A stretch of DNA of 64,000 nt from Purshia tridentata (lineage: Eukaryota > Streptophyta > Magnoliopsida > Rosales > Rosaceae): the NCBI GenBank assembly GCA_003254885.1, contig QANT01003415.1, positions 1 through 64,000 on the forward strand, read 5' to 3'. The notes under the pieces were generated by a model. That model was given only the letters and a program-made list of their open reading frames with translations. It searched no databases and was not told where the DNA came from. Position numbers and translations under genes: made by a program. Of this stretch, positions 1 to 11,767 are shown piece by piece. Numbering within the stretch: the stretch's first letter is position 1; every line of letters begins with the position of its first letter.

Positions 1-560
1 TAATATTATATTTATACCATATTTTAAACCTCATACGGTCATACCCTAAATTTTTAATCCTACACCTTGTATCCTATATGGTTATATCTTATACCTTAAT
101 AATATAATTCATAGTTAGTATATATTAAATTTTAAACTCCATAGCGTATATCACAGATTCTAAATTCTAAACTCTATTGTATGTTTTAACAAAACAATTA
201 TTAGCTTAAATTGAAATAAGGTATAACTTATAAGAATCCATAAAAATATATATTCAATTAGTGAACCATTGTTATTTAACACTATTTACTTCCTGTGCGC
301 ATTAGATTTATCTTATATTACATATCTTATATTACACGAAACCTACAATATAGTTTGATTCCTTTAATATTTTTTATAAATGTAGTAGATTATATGTTAA
401 ATAAGCATATCGTAAAGTTTCATTCAAAATTTCCGTCGTTTGATAATAATTTCCATCATTTTTGTCTAAACTCTAGCGAAATCAAAATTCGGTCAAAATT
501 TCCGTCAAAATTTCCATCGATATTTCCATCGAAATTTCTAACGAAATCGAAATTACACTC
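1..560. other. AT-rich non-coding sequence at window start
   Basis: No exon could be supported. Positions 425-545 contain short imperfect repeats of 'aaatttccatcg' and 'aaatttccgtc'. The 94-codon plus-strand frame from 295 is Phe/Ser/Lys-rich, follows these repeats and does not look coding. The missing C-terminal exon of the endosulfine gene was looked for here and not found. Confidence 0.5.
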
Positions 561-564
561 CTTG

Positions 565-810
565 GTTATAGCTACTTAATATTTTTTTTCTTGATCCATA
601 AAGTGCTTGTTTCAACTCCAACATCTCACTGATTAATAAAAAACATAAAAAATAAAAAAGCATCTCATTAATTGAATAATATGATTTCTTTAGCCTGAGT
701 GGTTTTAATTCCTGGCAGGTTAGAGCTACTTAATATTTTGTTTTCTCGATCCATAAAGTGCTTGTTTCAACTCTAACATCTCACTGATTTAAAAAAACCA
801 AAAAAACAAA
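565..810. repeat. Two-copy direct repeat of about 90 bp
   Basis: Two copies, about 565-655 and 719-810, share the stretch running from 'agctacttaatatttt' through 'gatccataaagtgcttg' to 'catctcactgatt', with a few substitutions. They are separated by about 65 bp. Nothing coding is visible. They lie downstream of the visible exons of the minus-strand endosulfine gene, either in its 3' region or in an intron before the unseen last exon. Confidence 0.75.
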
Positions 811-1303
811 AAGGCATTAAGAACATACTTGACTTGTGTTATGCACTATATTTGCAGTGATTCTCAAACAAAATGGCAACTTCCGTTGCATTAAACTCAA
901 AACAATACAATTCAGTGGAGATTCACACAAATTTTAAGGAGAGCATCATGGTCAGGCATCAAGCCAAAATAAAAGTTTGTCACCTATTTTGCTCATCCAA
1001 AAGCCTGATTTAATCTACGTTAGGCCTTGGTGTGACTACTCAAGACATTGGAACAACAGTTATATTCAACCAAACGAGTTCAATAATTTACTCAAGTAAA
1101 TTCATCTGCTTTTTACCTCAAATAATCAGTTCGTAGCAATCAATTAGTTGACATCACAGAATTTTCACTTTCAAATATGGAGTTCTCAAAAAACTACAAA
1201 ACTTCGTTTAAGAAGGCCACACAATCACCAAACAGAAAGTATAAAGGACAGCCACATCAGCAAGCTAAGTGGATGCAACCACAACTGAATCTATGAATGA
1301 TAC

Positions 1304-1885
1304 CTGTAATTTTGGCCTAAGGGCTTCAAGTGGTCCTTTTGGCTTCTCAACACCTTGCTGTTATCATGCAAAAAGCATCAAACGATATCGAGTAATCAGC
1401 TGAATGAACATTTCCAACTGTTGTAATTAACAGGTTCATCTACAGTGTTGGAAAAGTACCTTTCCAAGTGCCCAATCAGCAGAATCGAAGTAAGCGCGTT
1501 CATGGTCCTAAGATCAAATTCAGTGTCTTAGACCAAAACCAATACAAACTAGCATATAATTCAAACAACCACAAACATAAGATTTGAGCAATATCAAATC
1601 CAAAATACCTTAGAAATTAGTGGCGGTTTTTTTGGAATGATGCCACCATATTTTTTCTTTAGAGCTTCCTCCTAAGAAAAGCATAAACTTGAGTCACACC
1701 TCAACAGTAATAATTTAAACGACTTTGGTACAAACAATTTTCAGTAAGTAATTCTCCAACAGTAGATAAGGCTCTAGACGAAAACAAGCATTAAGCATAT
1801 AGAGGAACCAAACTACGAACACAACCTCCGGTTGGGATGAATTCTCAGACTCCCCATCCACTCGTTGCTCTTTGCCGTCCTCCAT
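1304..1885 (-). CDS. Endosulfine/ARPP19 family protein (PP2A-B55 inhibitor type), 3' part not found
   Basis: Four in-phase coding exons on the minus strand: 1826-1885 (start MEDGKEQ), 1609-1671 (EEALKKKYGGIIPKK), 1460-1507 (DHERAYFDSADWALGK) and 1304-1357 (QGVEKPKGPLEALRPKLQ). Each is a multiple of three and bordered by AG and GT. Together they give 75 residues. Endosulfines are small, disordered phosphoproteins. In animals and yeast, Greatwall/Rim15 phosphorylates the serine of FDSGDY and the product inhibits PP2A-B55 in mitosis and quiescence. Here the equivalent motif is YFDSADW. Plant members usually run to about 110 residues, so some 35 C-terminal residues are missing. I could not find that exon between 1 and 1300, so it may lie before the window or be lost. 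Reading through the donor at 1303 gives a short alternative tail ending VVVAST-stop. The ATG at 1885 is the first start that fits the family N-terminus. Confidence 0.85.
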
Positions 1886-2637
1886 TTCCAAAAATAATGT
1901 CCTCAAACCTGGTTACTATCAAATAGCAGTTTGCAATAAGACACTAGTTCTTTGTAGGTCAAGAACAAGTACCCAATAAGTTGAATTCACAATGCATCAC
2001 ATATGAACCCACACTTTGCCAAAACACATTCAAACATAAGAAAATAGAATCAAATACAAACATTAAAACTCGCACAAGACAAACCCATTTTTCAAAAAAT
2101 TAAAAACAATGCTCTAAACATGGGTATAACCTTACAAACTCATTAGTAGCAATGCTCTAAACATTTACATGTGATATATCACATTCAATTCATTTCTCAA
2201 GTTGGTCCATTGTTTTCCTTGGAAGACAGTTCATCGAAGCTAAGGCTAACGATTACAAAACATGGGTATGTATAGATGTCATTTAACGTTAAAATTCAAC
2301 TAAATTTCCTTAAAATTTATAGAAAATTAGTGATTATCAATAGTCATCTATATTGTCTACTTGAAAATAAATTATTAGATGAATAAATTTCATCTATGCC
2401 AATAAAACATTGAACAATACAGAAAACGAGAAATGAGCTAAAAATTATAACCCAATAGAGGAATATGAAAAGTGAGCAAATGATATATATCTAATTCCAC
2501 ATTTCTTTCAAAATCTAGATCTAACAGAGCTTCGATTTGCTTAAGATCTATCACTGAACTTCAGGAAATGCAAAGCAAAAAAAGCATTGGAATGCAATTT
2601 AATTTGACAAAAAAAACTTGTAGGTTTCGTACCGTAC

Positions 2638-2760
2638 CTGAAAGCGATCTAGATCAAATCTTAGGAAGAGAGACACAGACAGGCAGAGAGAGGTGGAGTA
2701 GGGTTTAAATGGCGTGAAGGTGAGGAGAAGGAAGGAGATCTCGTCACGTGGTGCTGTGCC
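2638..2760 (-). other. Probable 5' untranslated leader exon of the endosulfine gene
   Basis: On the minus strand a pyrimidine-rich stretch (CTCTCTGCC, TGTCTCTC) ends at CAG followed by GTACGGTACG, a good donor at 2637. The coding exon has a matching acceptor: AACCAG ends at 1909, so that exon starts at 1908, 23 nt before the ATG. A leader exon plus a roughly 730 bp intron is common in plant genes. The upper limit, taken as the transcription start, is a guess. Confidence 0.5.
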
Positions 2761-2809
2761 GACTATTTCTACATTTGGTGGTAGAAAGAAAGAACTCAAA
2801 TAATCTCAT

Positions 2810-4708
2810 TATCTCGATCAATTATTTTTAGTCCATGTCATTTTCTGGTAGACAGTGACCCAACGCGTTTTCTTTTGTTTTGTTAAATATATCCCTGTCA
2901 AAAATCAAAACAGAAAGTTTATGCATGAAATCTAAGAGAAAACCAAATAAATATACAGTTTGGTTAAAAAATTATTCTTTAAATATAAATTATTTATTAA
3001 TATAATTATATAATTTGATTAGGTTAATTTTTTACATAAATAATTTAAAAATAAACAGTTTTAATCTTAAACCAGCGCAGCAAATAATAATTTTTAACAG
3101 TAAGAACCGAGGAAGTCCTATCAAGTATTGTCCTAAACGTTTGCAGCCACTCAGTTTTGTTCGACGCTGGGTTAGCAGAAGCCAGAAATTGATCACATGT
3201 TGGGTCTTGGGCCTAACCCATGTTTTAGATTCATTCAGAGAAGCCTGATAAAGGTTGAGCACCATGGCCCAACAACACACTTCCATGGGCCAATAGGGTG
3301 GTGTGTTAAGGGCTAGGCCCAAGAAAAAGCCCAATGGTGGAGTGTATGTCTTGAAGAGTCACAGAAGATGTACATATATAGATGCCTGAGGCACCAGCCT
3401 GCTGATGCAAACACATGAGATTCTATCTAATTGCCGACTTGTCATTATATGCAAGTATTTGTTTTTCCAAAGTTTCATTCATTCACATATCCATTCAAAA
3501 ATCCAAAACGGGCAGTCATTCATGGGCCCCAAACATTACTAACCAAACCTAATCCAGAGAGAATCTTACCCTCTATGAGATAAGGTTAGAAGCTTTCTTA
3601 ACTAACAAAATATCTTCCCTTTTGTCTTTTAGATCTAAAATAAAAAATAAAAATGTAAGAGATATACATCATCTCTGGTTTTACATCTCAAAATTAATTT
3701 TTTACTGTTATTTGTTTTTACTTATTTCAATTTTAAAATTTTATTATAAATTTAAGATCATGAAAACAATCTCGCTCACACCAAACAGTATACGAATCTA
3801 CCATTATTCTTGAACTTAAAATTTACAGTTAAAATCAAAAAGTTAAGATTAACACAAATTCACATAATTAAAAGAATAAAATGCATTATGAAATTCAAGG
3901 GGTGCTTCTCTCTGATGGCCTCCCAGATGATTAACGAGCAGTGTCTTTGCTTGTCTACTGTATCTAGTTTTATTTTGTTTTAGTTTGCGTTTTTGGTTTT
4001 GCTCCTTCTTTGTTTTGATTTGTTTCATTGTTAGTTTGTATATAGATTGTTCCTTAGGTTTAATGAAATTCATATTTTTTGGCCAAAAAAAAGAAAGAAA
4101 AATATGCATTATGCATATTAGCATTAATCCAGGTCCACAAAATTGTCTACCTTATAATTTATAACACTAGTTCTTCAAGAGCATATTTCTTATGAGTTTT
4201 CGGTATCTGTTTAGTACCTGACATGATCTTCACCATTAAACCATAAGTAAAGAAAGAAAAATTGAATAGAGAAATGATGGTTAATGGCTAAGATTTTGCC
4301 TAATATAGAACGGGTACCAAAAATCAGATAAAAAATCTGCTTTCCTAGTTCTTCCTCTAATGCGCTCACCAACTCTTATAGATATATGCCACATGGATGG
4401 TCACAAAGCTGCGGCAACACCGCCCAACGACCCATTTCCTTCATTATGTGACTTGTGTCTGCTCTCTCTCTCTCTCTCTCTTTTTGACAAATATATTGGA
4501 ATTTGACTAAAGGTGTGTTTGCATGAGAAATTTTTAGCTAGAATTTAGGAATATAAGAGATTTTGAGAATCTAAGTTTAGTAATTACCTTGTTTGGCAAA
4601 TTAGAAATATAATACCGTCACTTATAAAAGATTTTAAAGCAAAATTTTAAGGAGTTCAAATTTTATGTTCAAATGCACATATTTTTTTGTGCAACTAATA
4701 TATCGTCA
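2810..4708. other. Intergenic, no gene seen
   Basis: AT-rich spacer upstream of the endosulfine gene. A (CT)n run lies near 4458-4480. No domain, splice pattern or RNA gene was recognised. The open frames at 3015-3334 and 3849-4124 overlap on both strands or are Lys/Gln-rich low complexity and have no support. Confidence 0.5.
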
Positions 4709-5318
4709 CATGGTATAACTATAATATGTGTCATCAAGTAAATATTATTAATATTATACCCTATAAAGATAAATATGTCATCCAATAATACTCTTACATG
4801 TTAAATTGATTATACTAAATGGCGATATATCGATTACACATAAAAAATTCTCATTCCAATAATGCCTAAACATGTAATTTTTAGAAATTGTGTCAGAGTG
4901 AAAGAGAGATTCCTCTGTCTCTCTCTCCTTGCTTCCCTCTCCTTCTCGCCCCCCTCCCTCTCTCTCTCTCTGTCTCTCTTCGCCAATATGAATTCTATTT
5001 TGAAGCTTTTCTTTACTACATGGTATAACTATAATATGTGTCATCAAGTAAATGTTATTAATATTATACCCTATAAAGATAAATATGTCATCCAATACTC
5101 TTACATGTTAAATTGATTATATCGATTACACATAAAAAATTCTCATTCCAATAATGCCTAAACATGTAATTTTTAGAAATTGTGTCTGAAAGAGAGATTC
5201 CTCTGTCTCTCTCTCCTTTGCCTCTCTATCTCTCTCCTTGCTTCCCTCTCCTTCTCGCCCCCTCCCTCTTTCTCTCTCTCTTCACCAATATGAATTCTAT
5301 TTTGAAGCTTTTCTTTAC
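4709..5318. repeat. Tandem duplication, two units of about 305 bp
   Basis: Unit one, 4709-5017, and unit two, 5018-5318, both start 'acatggtataactataatatg'. Both run through 'tcatcaagtaaat', 'cctataaagataaatatgtc' and 'gcctaaacatgtaatttttag' to a CT-rich tract, and end 'gaattctattttgaagc' then 'ttttctttact'. They differ by small indels, mainly in the CT tract and a deletion of about 20 bp in unit two. The frames through the CT tract encode only Leu/Ser repeats. Confidence 0.9.
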
Positions 5319-5319
5319 T

Positions 5320-7550
5320 TGCTTTTTGATCAATATGTTGGTGAGAAATTTTTGGTACTTGATTTTTTCAATTTTAATTGGAATTTTGTGTGCATACATG
5401 TTTAAAACAATGTTAGAAGGTGAAATCTAACCTTTTTAAAACCAAAAAAAAGCCTTCAAATTCCACAATTAAGTCTTTGTCAACCAATTATGGTAACCAA
5501 ATAAGTTAGTTTTCAATTCTCATCACTTTAAATTCCTTCATATTTTAAATCTCATCAATTTAAAGTTGTGTGGAATTTTGAAGTTCTCCATCCAAACATG
5601 GTTATAATTTTTGCTGGTTGTAGGGATAGTTTTGACTTTTGAGTATATGTGATATAGACAACCGTTTCTGACCCTAAAATAACTATATTAGAAAATCTAT
5701 AAAGAATCTAAGATCACAAAAGTCTGTGTGTATAGTAAATTAATAAAGAATTTAAGTGAATTTGTAATCCTACGTCGATGTATATAATGTTATCCTTTAT
5801 GAAAAATAATATTTTATAAATGATATTGCTCAAAGTAAAAGAACACAATCCAATCCGCATAAACATAGTGTCCCACAAATCTTTATCTCTTAGAGCATAA
5901 ATCCACTTAACTAGTCAATTTCATAAAGTAATGAGTGATTCCACACATAGTTAATGATCGATATAATAATTAATGATCGACATAACATATATAATCTAGT
6001 ATATAATCTAATCTAAAGCTTCAGAATCTTTTATCACCCAATGTGACGAAAGAGAAAGAAAAAGAGGAAGAGAAAGAGAAAAAGAGAGAGAAGGAGGAGA
6101 CGCCTCGCCGTGCCGATGATGGAGACGGCGGTGTTCTGCGATCGGTGGGAGGATGCAGACGGGTGGGCTCTATTAGTAGTTTTTATTTTATTTTAATGTA
6201 ATGTGAGTTTTTAAGAAATATTAGGATGTGTTGAGAAATTATTAAAAAAAAAAAAAGTGTGTAATGAAAAATAGATGTGTAGTTAGAAGGAAACGGGTGT
6301 GCAAATAATAGCACTCCCATTTAATCCTAGATATGTGTATTTTTTGTGATTATTTTTGTTAGTAATGATATTTTAGACCGTTCAAATTTTAATAAAACTT
6401 GAACGACAGCAGAACCAACTTTCCATTATGATAAATAAAGACACAGATGTAGCAAGTAGAAAAATAATAAATAGTCAATAGGTTCCATTATCCAAGTCTT
6501 GGTTATGAGCAAATTTCACTTGTTGTCCCTATAATTTGGACAATGTTTTACATTCGTTCATATATTTATAGATATATTTTTTTTGATCGAGTACTTTACA
6601 AATTGTTACAATTCAAGAATATGTTAATATGTTCGTTCATTAATTTTTATTTTATTGTAATGTTTTAGTTTACAAACAGTTAATAATTTAAGAATATATA
6701 TAACAATTTAATAGACAAAACTACTAATATATTCTTAAATTACAATGGTTGTAAAGTATACGACAAAAATCAAAACAACTAAAAGTCTAGAAACGAAAAT
6801 AAAACTTGACCAAAATTAGAAGAATGAATAGTAAAATTAAGAGTTGATGATGATTCAGAAATGAGTGATGCACGTTGCAGCTTTCACCTTCAAAACGTAC
6901 AGTGACGTAGATACCATGTACCCACTCCTCATTCATGCCATGCTTGTTAAGTTTGAATCCCACTGCTACTTTAATTGCAATAAATAGAATTGCTCATAAA
7001 CGCACAAAATATGCCATCAAAGATATGTCACTTTTCGAACAAATTCTTAATTTTTATGGTAACAAAAACTTAAACCATTTCTTGAGAATTGACTTATGCA
7101 ACTTAAACTAATTTTATTGGCAAATATCAATTAAAGAGAAATAATAGTCCTACTTTTTTGTTGAGCGTTCATAAGCTCTTTTTTAGTGTTGGAGAACTTC
7201 TACTGGTATACAAACATTCATCGTCTTACAATGTTTTAATCGATTTTAAACGATAATATATAAGTTAGGTGATTCACTACTAATAACACTAAGACTGTTT
7301 AAAATATAACTACACAATTGAACCACTTTATTTGGCTTATTTCTACCATGTGTTGAACCTAAGTGTTTAAATTGAGAACAATATTCATACTGAATTAAAT
7401 TTGGATGTACACCCATGTTAGAACATCTCCAAGAGACTCTTCAAATTCTACTTTGCTGACCTATATAGAAATTTGAAGAGTTAAAATGATTAACTTTTAT
7501 TAGACTCTTCAAATTTAATGGACTTTAATATTTTTTTACTTTTATCTCTT
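5320..7550. other. Intergenic, no gene seen
   Basis: AT-rich spacer. A purine tract at about 6048-6100 is followed at 6100-6170 by a short GC-rich island, unlike its surroundings, which holds only a tiny open frame. A poly-A run lies at 6244-6256. No element ends could be paired. Confidence 0.45.
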
Positions 7551-7554
7551 TTTT

Positions 7555-7869
7555 AAATTCTAAGTGGTTTATGCAAAAAAATTTGAAGTGCTTTCCAAAA
7601 GAGTTTGAAATGCTTCTTGATGAAAGCACTTGTCAGGTGCTTCTCAAAAAACTTTTTAAAAACACTTTTATAATCTAAAAGCACTTATATATCTATATAA
7701 CTTGTCAGGTGCTTCTCAAAAAACTTTTTAAAAGTACTTTTATAATTTAAAAACACTTATATATCTATATATATATATATATCTATATTTCTGTCAAACG
7801 TTATAAAAATCACTTTTAATAATTTAAAAGCGTTTTTGACAATTATAAAAGTATTGTTAAACAGGTCCT
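7555..7869. mobile_element. Truncated hAT-like MITE with an internal 72-bp duplication
   Basis: The sequence 'gatgaaagcact', 'aggtgcttctcaaaaaactt', 'aaaagcacttatatat' and the right end 'aaacaggtcctt' match the MITE at 47791-48069 over most of its length. The left terminal inverted repeat is absent. A 72 bp segment is repeated head to tail (7629-7700 and 7701-7772), followed by a (TA)n stretch. No target-site duplication is visible, as expected for a truncated copy. Confidence 0.7.
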
Positions 7870-10199
7870 TAATAATAAATTGATTTGAAAAGCGTAATTC
7901 ACTCTTCAAATTTGACTAATTGATCATGAATTTCTATTTTGAAGAATTCAATTAAAGGGTTTATTGAAGTAAAGCAGTCAAACTCATTTAAAGAATCTGT
8001 TAAATGGGACCATATTAATTCGGATCAAAGTGAGCTTACATTGGTTCTTTTCTTTTTTCTTTTTTCTTTTTGCCACTTACATTGGTTCATTGATCACAAA
8101 GAAGGACAACTTAAAACTGGACAGGACTAGATCAAATTTAATAGTGGGTCCTACTGATTTGTTGCTCAACAATCATTCAACTTAAAACTGGACCACTACA
8201 TCAGAAAATTGACGCTTCTATTTATTTGATCATGAAACTCTCACATGAGAGATCGTATTTCAACATCTGCTATAATTTTATTTGTCTCGTTCAAATTAAA
8301 AAAATTAAAAAGACAATTTATTTGTCTCGTTCAAATTAGGGGTGTGTGGATTTACCACCCAAATTTTGTTTTTAGTCAATTTACCACGCAAACTTACACA
8401 AATGTGACAATGTGACACCTACTGTCACATTGTTTGTAAAATCTTAAATGTCTTCCCCAATCTTCCCATTTTGTCCTTTAATACAATTAAGATAATAAAA
8501 TTCATTTTAAAAATATTTCTATGTAAAATATACCATTAATTTGGGTGCTTGTGCACTTCCTATTTTGTAAACAAAAATATTTTTCACTTTTGTACTTTTT
8601 TTACCTTCATATAATTTTTTTTTTAAAACTCCTATCTCATTCTTTTTTCCTTAAATATATATACTTCAATATACTTTTTACCATCAAAAAAGGTTTTTAT
8701 TTTTTTGTTCTAATAATAGAAAATAAACATGAAAAGACTAAAATGTACCAAATTGAGTCTTTTTATTATTATTTTTATAAATAAATTAGCTTAGGATGCA
8801 TGACCAGCATCTTACTTAATCTCAAGTACACATATTGTTAAAATGTAACAATAAATAATATTTATAATCTCTAGGTCACTTAGTTTATTTATTTTAATTT
8901 CAATTTGTTTTTTTTGTTTTGTTTTGAATTTTCTTAGTTTCTTTGGTATATATAACTTATATTTGTCTAAAGTATAGTGAAAATATGTATGTCGTCGCAG
9001 TCTCAATTTTCTGACCCATTTTCAGTTTGCAAGGTGAAACTGTTTTGGGTAGGTTGTAGTTTTAGTTCGTAGTTTTTAAATATAGTTTCAGTTCTGTTGC
9101 TGAAGCTATTTTGGGTGCGTTCAGCTTGTGTTACTTTCAATTTTTAATTTTGAGTAGGTTGTACTCATGTTAATTTCAATTTTTATTTTGGGTGGGTTGT
9201 GCTTGTATTAGTTTCAGTTTTTTTGGGCCTTCTAAAAGGTAACCTGCAAGTTAACTTTTTGTGTTAGAGTGATTTTGGTTAAGTTTTTAACTTGTCAATA
9301 CATTAAAATTAAGGCACTCAAATTTTTTGTAGTGGTGAAGTGAAAAATGGTTCAAAATTAAGGTGGGTAAAATGTAAAAAAGCCTATTTATGACAAAAAT
9401 AGTAACAAAATTGAATGGAGGCAGTACATTGCAAAAAAAATAAGAAGTGAAATTGTTACAATTTTTGTTTAAGTAGTAAAGTGTAAAATCGTGTAAAATT
9501 TAGTAGATAACTTGTAAATAAGCCCAAAATCAATAATAAAAATTGAAGTAATTTACAAGAATAAAGTTGGGGAAAAATTATTACTTACCAAAAGAAGAAT
9601 GGATAAGATTTTCTCTCTTTTGTTTTTGTCCCAACAATTCTACAAAAGTCCATGCACAATTACAAAAGGCCGCATATATTCAACACACTAAAAGAAGTAA
9701 TAGGACTTGTGACTCATCTAACAATGAGTAACGTGACGTCCTCTTCCTCTGGTCTATCCAAATTCTATGCCCAAAAAAAGAAAGAGAAATAATGACGTCC
9801 TCAGTTTCCAGTAGTTACGAGAACCAACCACCACATGGGCTTATTTCTAAATTTGTGGTTCAACAATCTATAATCAAATGTCACATACTTTTGTGAAACA
9901 ACTATCCAATCTCAAAAGATTTTTGATTGAGGCAAACAGACAAATGTAGAAATTATAGGTGCACTTATTTTTATACGTTTGCAGAATAAGTGATGAGTAA
10001 GAGATGGACTTGAATCCAAGACTCTTGAAACAGAACTATGATATCATATCAAATAACTATTGAATCTAAATTTTTTTTTTGTCAAATTAGATTTAAGTCT
10101 CTAATTTGGTCAAAGTTTAACTGTGATTTGATAATTTTAATTCTAGAGTTTTTTCAAAAAATCATTGTAAAGGAAAGACAATCCTTTAATTATGTTAAA
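7870..10199. other. Intergenic, no gene seen; degenerate short repeats
   Basis: AT-rich spacer. At about 9020-9230 the plus strand carries four degenerate copies of a roughly 55 bp unit containing 'ttttgggtaggttgt' and 'agtttcagttttt'. Open frames at 7939, 8545 and 8812 are Phe/Lys-rich, follow base composition and show no family likeness. Confidence 0.45.
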
Positions 10200-10474
10200 T
10201 TAGCCTTTGGCACGTGCTCCGCACGTGTTCATTGATTTTTTTTTAATTTTTTTATTTTATTTCAAGTTTTATAATTTTTCACCTCTTTTCTACTTTTAAG
10301 GTAATGGAGTATTTTTTTTAAAATAATTAAATTTTATTTAAATAGTTGTGCTTTACATCTATGTCCTTATATATAATATTTGACTGTTTGTTGAAAGAAA
10401 GGTAATTTAGACAATCTTATTTTTGGTGAAGCTTATAATACCAAAGCTCCTTCTTGGCATTATAATAGTAAAGA
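10200..10474 (-). mobile_element. Small non-autonomous Helitron
   Basis: Read on the minus strand, the element starts TCTTTACTATTATAATGCC and ends with a hairpin (GCACGTGC and its complement around a 3-nt loop), then CAAAGGCTAA. These are Helitron hallmarks: 5' TC, a GC-rich hairpin near the 3' end, and a CTRR terminus. The flanking host bases are A on the 5' side and T on the 3' side, as expected for A^T insertion with no target duplication. The 275 bp have no coding capacity. Confidence 0.75.
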
Positions 10475-10489
10475 TGTAAAGGTGAAAAT

Positions 10490-10805
10490 AAGTTGGGTTG
10501 GGTCGAATCGATAATAGTCAAAAATTCTATCCGACCCGACCAGCCGACTTTACCATATCTTATAACTAACAACTAATTCATCCATTGTGGGTCGGATGCA
10601 AATAGGTTGTTGATAAGGCAGACAAATTATGTGTTACAAATAGGCCGATAAAGTCGATAATTGATCAATTCCAAAACTAACATCCGAACGAAATATGATT
10701 AGTCGGTTGGTATTATCAACCCGATTTGGTAGATCGGGTGTTGATTAAATTATCGGCCGATCGATAATGAGTCGATTGGCCGATAATGGCCAATAAAACC
10801 AATCC
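10490..10805. repeat. Dispersed-looking repeat rich in CGAT/GATAAT palindromes
   Basis: The stretch contains many short inverted copies of 'tcgataat', 'ttatcgg' and 'gggtcgg', such as 'attatcggccgatcgataat'. This composition differs from its flanks. I cannot define its ends or family, and no reading frame is open. Confidence 0.35.
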
Positions 10806-10883
10806 ATTCCCAATCCTAATTAAATGGTTGCATGAAATGAGTAGGTAAGAATTTTGAACCAAAAAAAAAAGGGTGGGAATATA

Positions 10884-11159
10884 AAGACTTGTTTGTCAGT
10901 ACTTTTAGAATTGCCAAAAGTGCTTTCAGATTAGTAAAAGGCAGCGTTTGGCAAAAATATATATAAGTACTTTTGAGTTATAAAAGTACTTTTAAGGGGT
11001 TTTTTAAGAAGCACCTAACAAGTGTTTTTATTAAGAAACACTTCAAGTGCTTTTGCATAAAATTTTTATAAAAATTTGTATGTGTTTTTTTGTGGAACCT
11101 CTTCTAGTAAAAGCACTAATAGATAAAAGCGTTTCTAAGAAGTAATGTCAAACAGTCCC
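10884..11159. mobile_element. hAT-like MITE, complete copy
   Basis: The ends 'gacttgtttgtcagtacttt' and, on the other strand, 'gggactgtttgacattactt' are imperfect terminal inverted repeats. The interior shares 'aagcacctaacaagtg' and 'aaaattttt' blocks with the MITE at 47791-48069, in inverse orientation. It lies about 600 bp upstream of the MAX2 start codon. No clear target duplication was found. Confidence 0.7.
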
Positions 11160-11682
11160 TAATTCAGGTATTTTTGTACCCAAAATATAGGAGGACATCC
11201 AAAAAGATAAAAATGGAGGGATTTTGGTTTTTTGGCAGGAGAAAGTTAAAAGATTTTTATGTGAGATATGATGATGATGGTTTGTGTTGAATTGAATTGA
11301 ATTCACTGAAAACAGATGCGAGACGAGAGAATCATAGATGGTTCCATATGCATCCACGTGGCCCATATCCAAACACAAAACTCTCAAGACAACGACTTTT
11401 ACTGCTAGCAGCTACGTGTACTCGTCCCTACACGCGCTTCCCAGAGCGTCGTGTACACTCGCACACACTCACACTGAGCTCGAGTGCTCGACCCACACTC
11501 GATACCTACTCAAGCTCTATCCAGCTTACCCATCAAAGATTAGATACACCGTGATATCATATTCACGTGGCCTCAACCACAACACGACAAAAACCACCAC
11601 CACCACCTCCATATGGGTCTCTGGGTGTCCCTCCCTCCTCAATCTCATCTCCCTCTATTACTACTCTACACGACCAAAACAT

Positions 11683-11690
11683 TATAAATA
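11683..11690 (+). promoter_or_regulatory. Candidate TATA box of MAX2
   Basis: 'tataaata' lies 78 bp before the MAX2 start codon. G-box-like CACGTGG sites occur at about 11356 and 11573. The placement suits a short leader, but the transcription start is not known. Confidence 0.45.
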
Positions 11691-11767
11691 AATATATGAA
11701 GCAAATGACTTACCAAGAGCGCGAGAGTCACCGGCACGGCCTCACCGAGCGCGTTTAAACCGCCACC

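Noticed and set aside
4778-5430. Open frames rich in Leu/Ser or Arg/Glu across the CT tracts
   Set aside because: They follow the microsatellite in the 305-bp tandem duplication and have no conserved content outside it.
11297-11758. Plus-strand frames upstream of MAX2
   Set aside because: Overlapping low-complexity Ser/Thr/Pro frames in the promoter and leader. The conserved F-box begins only at 11768.
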